In this document: in pieces, positions 22,508-33,066 of the stretch
How the letters are laid out: each line of letters starts with the position of its first letter
How positions within the stretch are numbered: position 1 is the first letter of the stretch
Origin: Nematostella vectensis
Lineage: Eukaryota > Cnidaria > Anthozoa > Actiniaria > Edwardsiidae
Direction: 5' to 3'
DNA: 64,000 bases
Assembly (NCBI RefSeq): GCF_932526225.1
Contig: NC_064046.1
Coordinates: 8,357,219-8,421,218 of the forward strand
Translations under genes and position numbers: made by a program
Notes under the pieces: model-generated
What the model was told of the DNA's origin: nothing
The model's input: only the letters and a program-made list of their open reading frames with translations
Database searches by the model: none

Positions 22508-25500
22508 TTAGGTGTTGATGTCCTATTGAACCCAGAATCCGGGTTCTTCAGTTGTTGGTGGGGGGGGGGGGGGGCAATGAGGCGGCTAATGGGTTGGGGA
22601 AAAGCAGCCAGTGTGTTGGGGGAAAGCGGCCAATGGGTCGGGGGAAAGCATCCAATGGGTTGGGGGAAGCGGCCAATGGGTTGGGGGAAAGCAGCCAATG
22701 GGTTGGGGGAAGCGGCCAATGGGTTGGGGAAAGCGGCCAATGGGTTGGGGGAAGCGGCCAATGGGTTGGGGAAAGCGGCCAATATGGGTTGGGGGAAGCG
22801 GCCAATGGGTTAGGTGTTGATGTCCTATAGAACCCAGAATCCGGGTTCTTCAGTTGTTGTTGGTGGTGGGGGGGGGGGGGGCAATGAGGCGGCTAATGGG
22901 TTGGGGAAAGCGGCAAATGGGTTGGGGGAAAGCAGCCTGTGTGTTGGGGGAAAGCGGCCAATATGTCGGGGGAAATCATCCAATGGGTTGGGGGAAAGCG
23001 GCCAATGGTTTGGGGAAAGCGGCCAATGGGCTGGGGGAAGCGGCCAATGGGTTGGGGAAAGCGGCCAATGGGTTGGGGAAAGCGGCCAATGGGTTGGGGA
23101 AAGCGGTCAATGGATTGGGAAAAGCGGCCAATGGGTTGGAGGAAGCGGCCAATGGGCTGGGGAAAGCGGCCAATGGGTTGGGGAAAGCGTCCAATGGGTT
23201 GGGGGGAAGCGGCCAATGGGTTGGGGGGAAGCGGCCAATGGGTTGGGGAAAGCGGCCATTAGGTTGGGGGAAGCGGCAAATGGGCTGGGGGAAGCGGCCA
23301 ATGGGTTGGGGGAAGCGGCCAATGGGTTGGGGAAAGCGGCCAATGGGTTGGGGAAAGCGGTCAATGGATTGGGGAAAGCGGCCAATGGGTTGGAGGTAGC
23401 GGCCAATGGGTTGAGGGAAGCGGCCAATATGGGTTGGGGGAAGCGGCCAATGGGTTAGGTGTTGATGTCCTATTGAACCCAGAATCCGGGTTCTTCAGTT
23501 GTTGGTGGGGGGGGGGGGCAATGAGGCGGCTAATGGGTTGGGGGAAAGCAGCCAGTGTGTTGGGGGAAAGCGGCCAATGGGTCGGGGGAAAGCATCCAAT
23601 GGATTGGGGGAAGCGGCCAATGGGTTGGGGGAAAGCAGCCAATGGGTTGGGGGAAGCGGCCAATGGGTTGGGGGAAAGCAGCCAATGGGTTGGGGGAAGC
23701 GGCTAATGGGTTGGGGAAAGCCGCCAATGGGTTGGGGGAAGCGGCCAATGGGTTGGGGAAAGCGGCCAATATGGGTTGGGGGAAGCGGCCAATGGGTTAG
23801 GTGTTGATGTCCTATAGAACCCAGAATCCGGGTTCTTCAGTTGTTGGTGGTGGTGGGGGGGGGGGGGGGGCAATGAGGCGGCTAATGGGTTGGGGAAAGC
23901 GGCAAATGGGTTGGGGGAAAGCAGCCTGTGTGTTGGGGGAAAGCGGCCAATGGGTCGGGGGAAAGCATCCAATGGGTTGGGGGAAAGCGGCCAATGGTTT
24001 GGGGAAAGCGGCCAATGGGTTGGGGGAAGCGGTAAATGGGTTGGGGAAAGCGGCCATTAGGTTGGTGGAAGCGGCCAATGGGCTGGGGGAAGCGGCCAAT
24101 GGGTTGGGGAAAGCGGCCAATGGGTTGGGGAAAGCGGCCAATGGGTTGGGGAAAGCGGTCAATGGATTGGTAAAAGCGGCCAATGGGTTGGAGGAAGCGG
24201 CCAATGGGCTGGGGAAAGCGTCCAATGGGTTGGGGAAAGCGTCCAATGGGTTGGGGGAAGCGGCCAATGGGTTGGGGGAAGCGGCCAATGGGTTGGGGGA
24301 AGCGGCCAATGGGTTGGGGGAAAGCAGCCAATGGGTTGGGGAAAGCGGCCATTAGGTTGGGGGAAGCGGCAAATGGGCTGGGGGCAGCGGCCAATGGGTT
24401 GGGGGAAGCGGCCAATGGGTTGGGGAAAGCGGCCAATGGGTTGGGGAAAGCGGTCAATGGATTGGGGAAAGCGGCCAATGGGTTGGAGGAAGCGGCCAAT
24501 GGGTTGAGGGAAGCGGCCAATATGGGTTGGGGGAAGCGGCCAATGGGTTAGGTGTTGATGTCCTATAGAACCCAGAATCCGGGTTCTTCAGTTGTTGGTG
24601 GTGGTGGGGGGGGCAATGAGGCGGCTAATGGGTTGGGGAAAGCGGCAAATGGGTTGGAGGAAAGCAGCCTGTGGGTTGGGGGAAAGCGGCCAATGGGTCG
24701 GGGGAAAGCATCCAATGGGTTGGGGGAAAGCGGCCAATGGTTTGGGGAACGCGGCCAATGGGTTGGGGGAAGCGGTAAATGGGTTGGGGAAAGCGGCCAT
24801 TAGGTTGGGGGAAGCGGCCAATGGGCTGGGGGAAGCGGCCAATGGGTTGGGGAAAGCGGCCAATGGGTTGGGGAAAGCGGCCAATGGGTTGGGGAAAGCG
24901 GTCAATGGATTGGGAAAAGCGGCCAATGGGTTGGAGGAAGCGGCCAATGGGCTGGGGAAAGCGTCCAATGGGTTGGGGAAAGCGTCCAATGGGTTGGGGG
25001 AAGCGGCCAATGGGTTGGGGGAAGCGGCCAATGGGTTGGGGGAAGCGGCCAATGGGTTGGGGGAAAGCAGCCAATGGGTTGGGGAAAGCGGCCATTAGGT
25101 TGGGGGAAGCGGCAAATGGGCTGGGGGCAGCGGCCAATGGGTTGGGGGAAGCGGCCAATGGGTTGGGGAAAGCGGCCAATGGGTTGGGGAAAGCGGTCAA
25201 TGGATTGGGGAAAGCGGCCAATGGGTTGGAGGAAGCGGCCAATGGGTTGAGGGAAGCGGCCAATATGGGTTGGGGGAAGCGGCCAATGGGTTAGGTGTTG
25301 ATGTCCTATAGAACCCAGAATCCGGGTTCTTCAGTTGTTGGTGGTGGTGGGGGGGGCAATGAGGCGGCTAATGGGTTGGGGAAAGCGGCAAATGGGTTGG
25401 GGGAAAGCAGCCTGTGGGTTGGGGGAAAGCGGCCAATGGGTCGGGGGAAAGCATCCAATGGGTTGGGGGAAAGCGGCCAATGGTTTGGGGAAAGCGGCCA

Positions 25501-25715
25501 ATGGGTTGGGGGAAGCGGTAAATGGGTTGGGGAAAGCGGCCATTAGGTTGGGGGAAGCGGCCAATGGGCTGGGGGAAGCGGCCAATGGGTTGGGGAAAGC
25601 GGCCAACGGGTTGGGGAAAGCGGCCAATGGGTTGGGGAAAGCGGTCAATGGATTGGGAAAAGCGGCCAATGGGTTGGGGGAAGCGGCCAATGGGTTCGGG
25701 GGAAGCGGCCAATGG
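22508..25715. repeat. Higher-order GC-rich minisatellite, about 3.2 kb
   Basis: The basic unit is about 21-22 bp, close to GGCCAATGGGTTGGGGGAAG followed by C. It is organised into six larger blocks, each opened by GGTGTTGATGTCCTAT at 22511, 22813, 23458, 23800, 24551 and 25294 (spacing 302, 645, 342, 751 and 743 bp). After each opener come GAACCCAGAATCCGGGTTC, which can fold as a hairpin, and a run of 7-14 G. Short and long blocks differ in unit content, and long blocks are near copies of each other. All three frames on both strands stay open over long distances because the unit lacks stops; none is a gene. Confidence 0.95.
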
Positions 25716-25859
25716 TTTGGATGTTTGTGTGTGTGTGTAGGGGGGGGAGGGCTGGGGCTGCGCACACTGTATATCCCCCTGGCTGGTTTTACCTGATATA
25801 TTTGTAATAAATTTTAAGGCATTGCGTTGATAGGAGCAAAAAATGGCAAAATTAAAATT
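25716..25859. other. Short spacer with GT and G runs
   Basis: A short GTGTGTGTGT stretch and a G-run (about 25724-25748) follow the array, then about 110 bp of unique AT-rich DNA before the next MITE. Confidence 0.5.
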
Positions 25860-26127
25860 GTAAGGTTCTGTTAGCTTACATTTTGTTTATATTTTGCCTA
25901 GAGTTTCCTTGCATAGTATAAAACAAAATAAGCTTAAGTATGCCATAGATCATGAAAAAAGAAGCAATTTCGCCCCAAATCGCCAGACAAATCAAGAGTT
26001 CTTCAATTTGAAATATCTCAAGAATGGATCATCTACCAAAAAATACTAAAGCTTATTTTGTTTTATATTCCACAAGGAACATCTATGCGAAAAAAAATCA
26101 AGCGAATATAATCTAACACGACCTTAC
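25860..26127. mobile_element. Long-arm palindromic MITE, 268 bp
   Basis: The left end GTAAGGTTCTGTTAG pairs with the right end CTAACACGACCTTAC. Complementarity continues inward to TATAAAACAAAATAAGCTT (about 25918) and AAGCTTATTTTGTTTTATA (about 26050). The arms are about 90 bp. It is non-coding. Its right end abuts the 45-bp array, so the two may have interacted during insertion or expansion. Confidence 0.8.
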
Positions 26128-27600
26128 AGTCAGTACAGGTGCCATGTAGTAAAACAAGGAGGCACAACCACAATCAATAATGGTGCCATCTAGTAAAACC
26201 AAAAAAAGCACAGCCACAATCAGTACTGGTACCATCTAGATGGCACCTGTACTGACTGTGGCTGTGCTGCCTTGGTTTTACTAGATGGCACCAGTACTGA
26301 CTGTGGTTGTGCTGCCTTGGTTTTACTAGATGGCACCGGTACTGATTGTGGTTGTCCTGCCTTGGTTTACTAGATGGCACCAGTACTGATTGTGGCTGTG
26401 CTGCCTTGGTTTTACTAGATGGCACCAGTACTGATTGTGGCTGTGCCGCCTTGTTTTACTAGATGGCACCAGTTCTGATTGTGGCTGTGCCGCCTTGTTT
26501 TACTAGATGGCACCAGTACTGATTGTGGCTGTGCCGCCTTGTTTTACTAGATGGCACCAGAACGGATTGTGGCTGTGCTGCCTTTGTTTTACTAGATGGC
26601 ACCAGTACTGATTGTGGCTGTGTTTCCTTGGTTTTACTAGATGACACCGTTATTGATTGTGGCTGTGCTTCCTTGGTTTTACTAGATGACACCGTTATTG
26701 ATTGTGGCTGTGCCGCCTTGTTTTATTAGATGGCACCGGTACTGATTGTGGCTGTGCTGCCTTGGTTTTACTAGATGGTACCTGTACTGATTGTGGCTGT
26801 GCTGCCTTGGTTTTACTAGATGGCACCGTAATTGATTGTGGTATTGCCGCCTTGTTTTACTAAATGGTACCTGTACTGATTGTGGCTGTGCTTCCTTGGT
26901 TTTACTAGATGACACCGTTATTGATTGTGGCTGTGCCGCCTTGTTTTACTAGATGGCACCGGTACTGATTGTGGCTGTGCTGCCTTGGTTTTACTAGATG
27001 GTACCTGTACTGATTGTGGCTGTACTTCCTTGGTTTTACTAAGATGACACCGTAATTGATTGTGGTATTGCTGCCTTGTTTTACTAGATGGTACCTGTAC
27101 TGATTGTGGCTGTGCTGCCTTGGTTTTACTAGATGGCACCAGTACTGATTGTGGCTGTGCTGCCTTGGTTTTACTAGATGACACCGTTATTGATTGTGGT
27201 TGTGCCGCCTTGTTTTACTAGATGTCACCAGTACTGATTGTGGTTGTGCCGCCTTGTTTTACTAGATGTCACCAGTACTGATTGTGTCTGTGCTGCCTTG
27301 GTTTTACTAGATGGTACCGGTACTGACTGTGGCTGTGCCGCCTTGTTTTACTAGATGGTACCTGTACTGATTGTGGCTGTGCTGCCTTGGTTTTACTAGA
27401 TGGTACCTGTACTGATTGTGTCTGTGCCGCCTTGGTTTACTAGATGGCACCAGTACTGACTGTGTCTGTGCCGCCTTGTTTTACTAGGTGTCACCAGTAC
27501 TAATTGTGGCTGTGCTTCCTTTGTTTTACTAGATGGCACCAGTACTGATTGTGTCTGTGCCGCCTTGGTTTTACTAGATGGCCACCGTCTTGATTGTGGC
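26128..27600. repeat. 45-bp minisatellite, about 32 units, with an internal inversion
   Basis: The unit on the plus strand is close to GCCTTGGTTTTACTAGATGG, then CACC(A/G)GTACTGATTGTGG, then CTGTGCT. From 26238 rightwards about 30 units read this way. From 26128 to 26237 about 2.4 units read in the opposite direction, meeting head to head at TCTAGA (26235-26240). Variants (TTATTGATT, GTACCTGTAC, loss of one T) are mixed along the array. Antisense frames rich in S, K, T, Q and P are artefacts. Confidence 0.93.
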
Positions 27601-28060
27601 TATTATTATCCTGAACCTGCGTCCCTTACACATCACATGTCTTGTATCCTGCTTTGGTTTTTGTCGATGGCACCAGTTCTGTTTGTCGATTTGTTTCATC
27701 AAGTCGCACCTTAGATTGCTTTTCTTGCTCACTATTAGAAAACAGAGTCCGAGTTGAATAGTGAAGTTGAGTGAAATTGAGCAAACGGCCTGTCTTGGGG
27801 TCGAAAACAGACGTGTAACATAATCAGGGACGACAATGGATGATAAATCACGGTCCTCAACACACGACCACCGATAGCCCTACTGCTGCTGTTGTTGAAA
27901 TCCTAACTGTAAAAACTGTTAATGTAATAACGGCTCTTACCGTAATACCAAGTGGCACTTAATGTAATAACTGGATCCTAACGTAATACCATGTGACTCC
28001 TAAAGTAATAACTGGCCCCAAGCTGCAAAAAGTGAGGCTCTCAGGGTAATAATGGGTCTT
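27601..28060. other. Intergenic DNA with short GTAATAAC/GTAATACC repeats
   Basis: From about 27918 to 28050 the words GTAATAAC and GTAATACC recur at intervals of 20-40 bp, and the same words appear right of the Mutator-like element at 29186. That element therefore inserted into this low-complexity sequence. No gene is seen. Confidence 0.5.
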
Positions 28061-28069
28061 GATATAACA

Positions 28070-29165
28070 CAACCCCGGAAACCCAGGGGTATTTTCTTCT
28101 AAGGTTTCACTCGCGAGAAAAATAACCCCTGGTGAACAGTAAGGGACGAACTTGGCAAAAAAGCCGTCACGGCACCTGGGTCCCTTGGGGATTAACATGT
28201 CTAAAGCTGTCATCGATCAATTGGAGACAAATCACTGTGGGAAATCTTACGCGTTTAGATATATTTTTCCGTTTCGCCAGCTCGGTCTTTCGTAATTTAA
28301 TGAAGAAAAATGGGTATTATTGCCGCCTTTGCGGGGAAACAGTCTCAGATAATATAAAAGGCACAAGCTATTGGGAACGCATTTGGTTGGAGAACAACTC
28401 TCCTCGATTACTGGAAGGAATGTATCACAAAAGATGGTTTCACGGACTTTATTTGCACATTTTTCAAGCCAAGGATCTACTACATCCTCTCTGTAAGCTT
28501 AAACTTTGGTGCCAAGTAAAATAGATTCACCGCTTCACTGCCGAATGACTCGTGACTACCGGGCACGATCTTCGCTTTCTTTTCCCTTGACTAGAATGTC
28601 ATTGTCCTTTGGGTTGGAAAAAACGGCGGTACGTATCCCGATTGAGTTCAGATAGGCCAACTGGTCACGGATTATCTACTGAAGAAGACAAGTTTCAAGA
28701 ACTATCGGGTTCCCTCGCACATTTTCGGCATGGCTTGAAAAATCGAACTCTTTCCAAACCCTGTAAAGGTAGTTGAGCAAAAACATGCTGTCGTTTGTAA
28801 AACCCCTTTAGGACCCAAAGCTGTTCTGGCTTCAATGAAGACGCTCGTATTTTACCGCTGAAATGTGGGAATTAGCCCTTCGAATAAGAAGTTGTTCACG
28901 CTAGAAGTCAATTTGATCTCTAGCCAACACAAAGCAATTTATGTAAATTTTTGGTGCATTGTTTGGGAAGCGCGCCTGTGATTGGTCGACCTCGGGAGGT
29001 CGACCAATCACAGCCTCGATCAGCAATCGACCTCGGGAGGTCGACCAATCACAGCTCACCATAGGCCTTGATTTTTTTGCCAAGTTCGTTCCTTACTGTT
29101 CCCCAGGGTTTATTTTTCTAGCGAGTGAAACCTGAGAGGAAAATACCCCTGGGTTTCCGAGGATG
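28070..29165. mobile_element. Mutator-like (MULE) non-autonomous transposon with 9-bp target duplication
   Basis: GATATAACA flanks the element at 28061-28069 and 29166-29174. The left end begins CAACCCCGGAAACCCAGGGG; the right end, read in reverse complement, begins CATCCTCGGAAACCCAGGGG. The terminal inverted repeats run about 105 bp, through GTTTCACTCGC and AGTAAGG-ACGAACTTGGCA. A 9-bp duplication with long inverted repeats is characteristic of the Mutator superfamily. The interior has no recognisable transposase; frames such as 28132-28524 have no family match I know, so it is probably non-autonomous or a captured fragment. Confidence 0.85.
28977..29055. repeat. Perfect 17-bp-arm palindrome and partial second copy
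   Basis: TGTGATTGGTCGACCTC and GAGGTCGACCAATCACA face each other with only GG between them (28977-29012). A second partial copy, ATCGACCTC-GG-GAGGTCGACCAATCACAG, follows at about 29026-29055. Both lie inside the Mutator-like element and would form a tight hairpin or cruciform. Confidence 0.9.
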
Positions 29166-29224
29166 GATATAACAACAAGTGGCTGGTAATGTGATGACTG
29201 GCTCCAAGACCAAATCTGTGCACC

Positions 29225-29745
29225 GTATTTACTCAAATAGACGCCGCAGCGTCCATTTAATTCCTCGTGATCCAGTTGCGGCATTTATTCGACAGCGGCG
29301 TATAAAAGCACATCGCTTTTTCAATAAGACTTTTATTGACTTCGAAATGGCAAAATATCGTTCACTTACTCTCACGTAGAAACAAATCGTTCAATCAAAA
29401 GGCAAGGCATACGTCTGCTCTTTACGTTTCAGACAATGTTTTTCAATTGCTAATTGCAACATAGGTGCGGCTGGGCCGGCGTTTATTGATAAACTGTGGT
29501 TGGTTTTATGCAAATAGTGCCACATATGTAAACATATGCATTGCCACGATAAATACAAATACAACAAAATTAAACCCAACACAATTTGTTACCACGCCAT
29601 TTCATACTTATTTTTCCTTTTCAAAGTCAATGTAACTTTTTTCGAATTAGTTATTTCTTCATAAATGTCGCCTCGAATAAACGCCGCACCTGGATCGCAA
29701 GAAATTAAATATTCGCCGCAGCACAGCGTCTGTTCGAGCCTTGGT
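29225..29745. mobile_element. Inverted-repeat element with AGACGCCGC / GCGGCGTTTATTCGA ends
   Basis: The left segment (about 29228-29300) contains CAAATAGACGCCGCAGCG, then GATCCAGTTGCGGCATTTAT. The reverse complement of the right segment (about 29668-29740) contains the matching GATCCAGGTGCGGCGTTTAT and CAGACGCTGTGCTGCGGCG. Arms of about 70 bp are diverged. It is non-coding. Exact ends and target duplication are unresolved. It lies immediately right of the Mutator-like element. Confidence 0.65.
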
Positions 29746-30789
29746 TACGATCCAAACCAGGTTTACCTTAAGAGCCATTTGTTATTACGTCAAGATTCAT
29801 TATTACACTCTGCCGTTAAAAGTTTTGGAAAATATAATATTTTAAAATTTGGCGGCTGCAATTGTCCAGATCATCTAGATATGTTGTAGCTTTCAAGCCT
29901 AGCTTGGGTCTCTTTTTTATTCAAATTTTAAATGGAATATGGCACTTTCTGTCAGTCTTTTATTTGCTAGCAAAGTTTCTGTTTTCAATTCTATCCAAAG
30001 CTCATTGGGCTTAAAAGTGCTAGTGTCTATTTTTCTGTTATTTTTAAAGTCAAATATGAAGGAGCCAATTATATTCATAATTATATGAGGCTTGTTAAGA
30101 CAGATTGTTTTAGTGTTTCAAGCAACTTGTGGCAAAAAATCTGGCTACTTAGAAAGTACCAAAGCTATTGGCTTTATTTGTCAACTTTTGAAAGGTTTGC
30201 ATATAAAAAGAAAATCTTGTTTCCTTGATGGCAACCTAGGAAAATCAATTTCAAATTTATATACAATATAATAGGGGTTTAGGTAGAATTTTGATGTTGA
30301 CATGGTATTTTCTTGACAAAATCCTTTAGGTGGTGAATTTTTCGGCTTCCATGAGTATTTCTTGGAAGGACAAAGTAAATGCTGACCTATAGTTCTTTTA
30401 AAGTAAATTAAAACTAAGCCAGGGTTTTGTCAACTCTCGAGAATCTGGATCTTTGATTGCTACAGGTGTTCTATAGGATAAAACCCTTTTAGATTCTTGT
30501 AAAGTGACAGAGCTGATACTTGCTTGATACATGCCATGGCATGCCTCTCAAAACCCTCAGATGATAGAGTACAGGCCACATGATACCTGTATGCAAGTAT
30601 TTTCACCTCTATCCCATGTGCAGAGCACTACAGTGGGCACTACACGAGAGGGTGGCTATCTGGAAAAGTATCTGGCCTTGTATCCATCTTATAAGTGATT
30701 TCATGGAAGAGATGCAAGTCACAAATGCAGTTTGAATGGGTTTAATTTAAAAAAAACATGGCATTATTGCAGAGATGCTGTTACAAATA
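29746..30789. other. Unassigned intergenic DNA
   Basis: About 1 kb of AT-rich DNA. No open frame, repeat or inverted structure stands out. Confidence 0.5.
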
Positions 30790-31476
30790 CTAGGCCCCAT
30801 CATTTTTAACAGCATTCAGCATCTCTATTAGGACATTCATCATGGCCATATCCATGGCTTGTTGTTGCTGTTGCATATGCATCTGCTGTGCCTGTTGTTG
30901 CTGCTGGAGCAGGAAGCCATGGAATTGCTGCTGTTGCTTTAATTCATTTTCTCTGATCTTCAGCTCTCTTGCCCTCTCCTGACTACGTACTGCTATGCTC
31001 TGCTCTATTAATTGCACCAAACTTCGCTGTGTCTTTCTCTTCGGCTGGTCTTCTTCGCCCTTGTCTTCGCCACTCTCTTTTCTCTTCTTGGTTGCACTTA
31101 ATATCTCTGTTGCCTTCTTCCTCATATCTTCTGCCATAACCTTCTCGTCATCCACCCTCTTTCCTTTCCCTTTCCCAGTCCTCTATTAGCTCGTTGTAGT
31201 CTGTAAGCATCTGGTGCTTTTCGTCGTACGTCACCTCTACCCCACTGTCTCTCATCTCCTTCTTCTCTTCTTTCAAAAAGTCTTCATGCAGACTCACGGA
31301 CCTTGAGTGACCTTAAACCCATGGTTTTCTTTTAAATTGAGGGCGATTTTGTTCCACTTCCGTCCTCTCTCTTTTGATGCGTAAGGATGCTTGTGAGGCT
31401 CCTCCGCAATAACCTCTTTCAGAAGTGAGACATCGCTGTCAAATTTCCATATTAAGAGCTCTCTTTTTTCCGCCAC
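30790..31476 (-). pseudogene. Myb/SANT-like DNA-binding protein of transposon type, two frameshifts
   Basis: The minus strand carries about 229 codons in three pieces. The first (31476-31294) has LLIWKFDSDVSLLKEVIAEE and RGRKWNKIALNL, a Myb/SANT-like trihelix. A one-base loss near 31307 shifts the frame into RSVSLHEDFLKEEKKEMRDS. An extra base near 31158 shifts it again into VDDEKVMAEDMRKKATEIL and a glutamine/methionine-rich helix that ends at 30790. Proteins of this layout accompany PIF/Harbinger-type transposases in many cnidarian genomes, and no transposase lies nearby. The shifts could be introns, but no GT-AG pair fits well, so decay is the simpler reading. Confidence 0.7.
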
Positions 31477-32124
31477 TTTTTTTATCCTCAGACATTTTGT
31501 ACTGTAGGAAAATCAAGATTGAGTCTATTAAGCGTCTGAATTTAGTCAATTTACAGAAAATTACGAGTACTTACGCTTATAGTCAAAAAGATGAAGTTTG
31601 TTTACATTGTAGTGCTACGTTGGCAAATGTTCACTGTTATCAAACATGTTGGGAACAATAAAAACGAAAAATGTTGGCGTGAAAAAAACTTAAGCGAAAC
31701 TTTCAGCCCTTAGTTAGCCCTCCGAATATATATTTCTTAAAAATGATCGTTAGGGTAACTGAATTATGCAAATTTTATCGTAAATGAAGAATCAAAACAA
31801 TACGAGAAAAGCAACAAAGGGAAGACCGCGAAGTTTTAGCCGCTTTATTTGTATCTCAAAAAACGATAGATATGCATCTTCGTTTTACAGAGTTGCTTGA
31901 ATTCTTTATCACATTTACCCATCACAAGACTGTCAATATTTCCTATAGACTTTTGATAAACAGAATGATTTGCAAAAGTGAAAAACATACCTTGAACAAA
32001 CTGGTCCCGTGAGTACCACTTTGCTGTGTAAACTTGTCGTCGCCCACTCAAGGGGCCATCTGCGCATGCGCACACAACGCGCGAGCTAAAACTCGTCCTG
32101 GTCGTGGACCTGGTTCTCGGATCT
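31477..32124. other. Unassigned intergenic DNA
   Basis: Unique sequence between a SANT-type relic and a MITE. Frames at 31425-31661 and 31845-32075 lack domains. Confidence 0.5.
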
Positions 32125-32126
32125 TA

Positions 32127-32910
32127 GGGGCCGATTACATGATGAGTTCCAGCCCGGGCTGAGTTTTCATTAGCCCGGGCTGAAGCTTCAGCCCGAGTAG
32201 CTGCTTACCTATTATATGCCTTAAATCCAGCCCGGGTTGTAGTCGAAGAAAATGGTGCAGCATCGTTCAAATTTGAGGAACATTTTTGAAATTTGGCACA
32301 GTGATAGAGAATCTTGCACTGAGCAATTCTGGATATGGACCCACCCCCAAAAAATGTATACTTACAGAGGTGGAATCATTTTCCCTTACTTCCTCAATGA
32401 AACCAATACTTTTCCTGCTACGGTCACGAAACTTATTCCAGTGATAGATATTAACACATGCTACAGTCAAATGAAAAAAAAAAACACGCCCCCTTGATAC
32501 TTACAGTTTTAGGGGTGGTATAAATTATTTCCTTTAATCAGCATTAAAACCAATACTATTTATTGTACAACTTTCAAACTCCACATAATTGAAGTACTCA
32601 AAATTTCATTACCACCATTTTCTTGCACTATTGAGTTCTATTCAGCCCAGACTGGACTCGGATTTTATTGTTTTACAGCCCGGGCTAAGATATTTACGGG
32701 ATTACGTGGCGATTTTTAACCCGCTAGCCCGGGCTGAAAATCCTGGCCCGGTTTGCTGGAAAACTCCTCCCGGGTTGAAATTGATCCCGGGCTGAAACCT
32801 CCTTCATGTAATCGAAAGAGCAATTTTACTAGTATTTGTGCGAGATAACAGGCTGGACTTTCAGCCTCCCAAACTCAGCCCGGACTGAAGTTCATCATGA
32901 AATCGGCCCC
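32127..32910. mobile_element. 784-bp inverted-repeat element rich in AGCCCGGGCT, TA target site
   Basis: It begins GGGGCCGATTACATGATGAG, and its reverse complement from the right end begins GGGGCCGATTTCATGATGAA, both flanked by TA. Subterminal blocks contain many copies of AGCCCGGGCTGA in both orientations (about 32150-32240 and 32690-32890). The centre (32250-32620) is AT-rich and non-coding. The repeated subterminal palindromes look like transposase-binding sites. Confidence 0.8.
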
Positions 32911-33008
32911 TAAAGGTCTCTATTATTACTTCACTAGCGTCCATGACGTCACGCGCGCGGGCCAGGACTCCGGATTCAGAGCGCGCAGATCTGAAAGGCC
33001 GTTAGCCT

Positions 33009-33066
33009 ACGTGTAGGCTCTCGAGAGGATTTCGCGAGTCAGCGACTACACGTAGGCTAAAAGGCC
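33009..33066. repeat. Short inverted repeat AGCCTACGTGTAG / CTACACGTAGGCT
   Basis: GGCCGTTAGCCTACGTGTAG faces CTACACGTAGGCTAAAAGGC across about 30 bp. The CTACACGTAGGCT half also occurs near 55262 and 56076 in the duplicated block downstream, so it may be the terminus of a small mobile element. Confidence 0.6.

Noticed and set aside
22814-25294. Many 100-210 codon frames rich in G, N, W or P, L, S, R on both strands
   Set aside because: They are translations of the 21-22 bp minisatellite in every frame; no start context, domain or splice signal.
26128-27600. Regular repeats at first glance like a CRISPR array
   Set aside because: Units are contiguous with no unique spacers, and the context is animal; it is an ordinary minisatellite.
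28132-28524. 130-codon plus-strand frame with a CRLC-like pair
   Set aside because: It lies inside the Mutator-like element, begins in its terminal repeat and has no recognisable fold; too little support for a gene.
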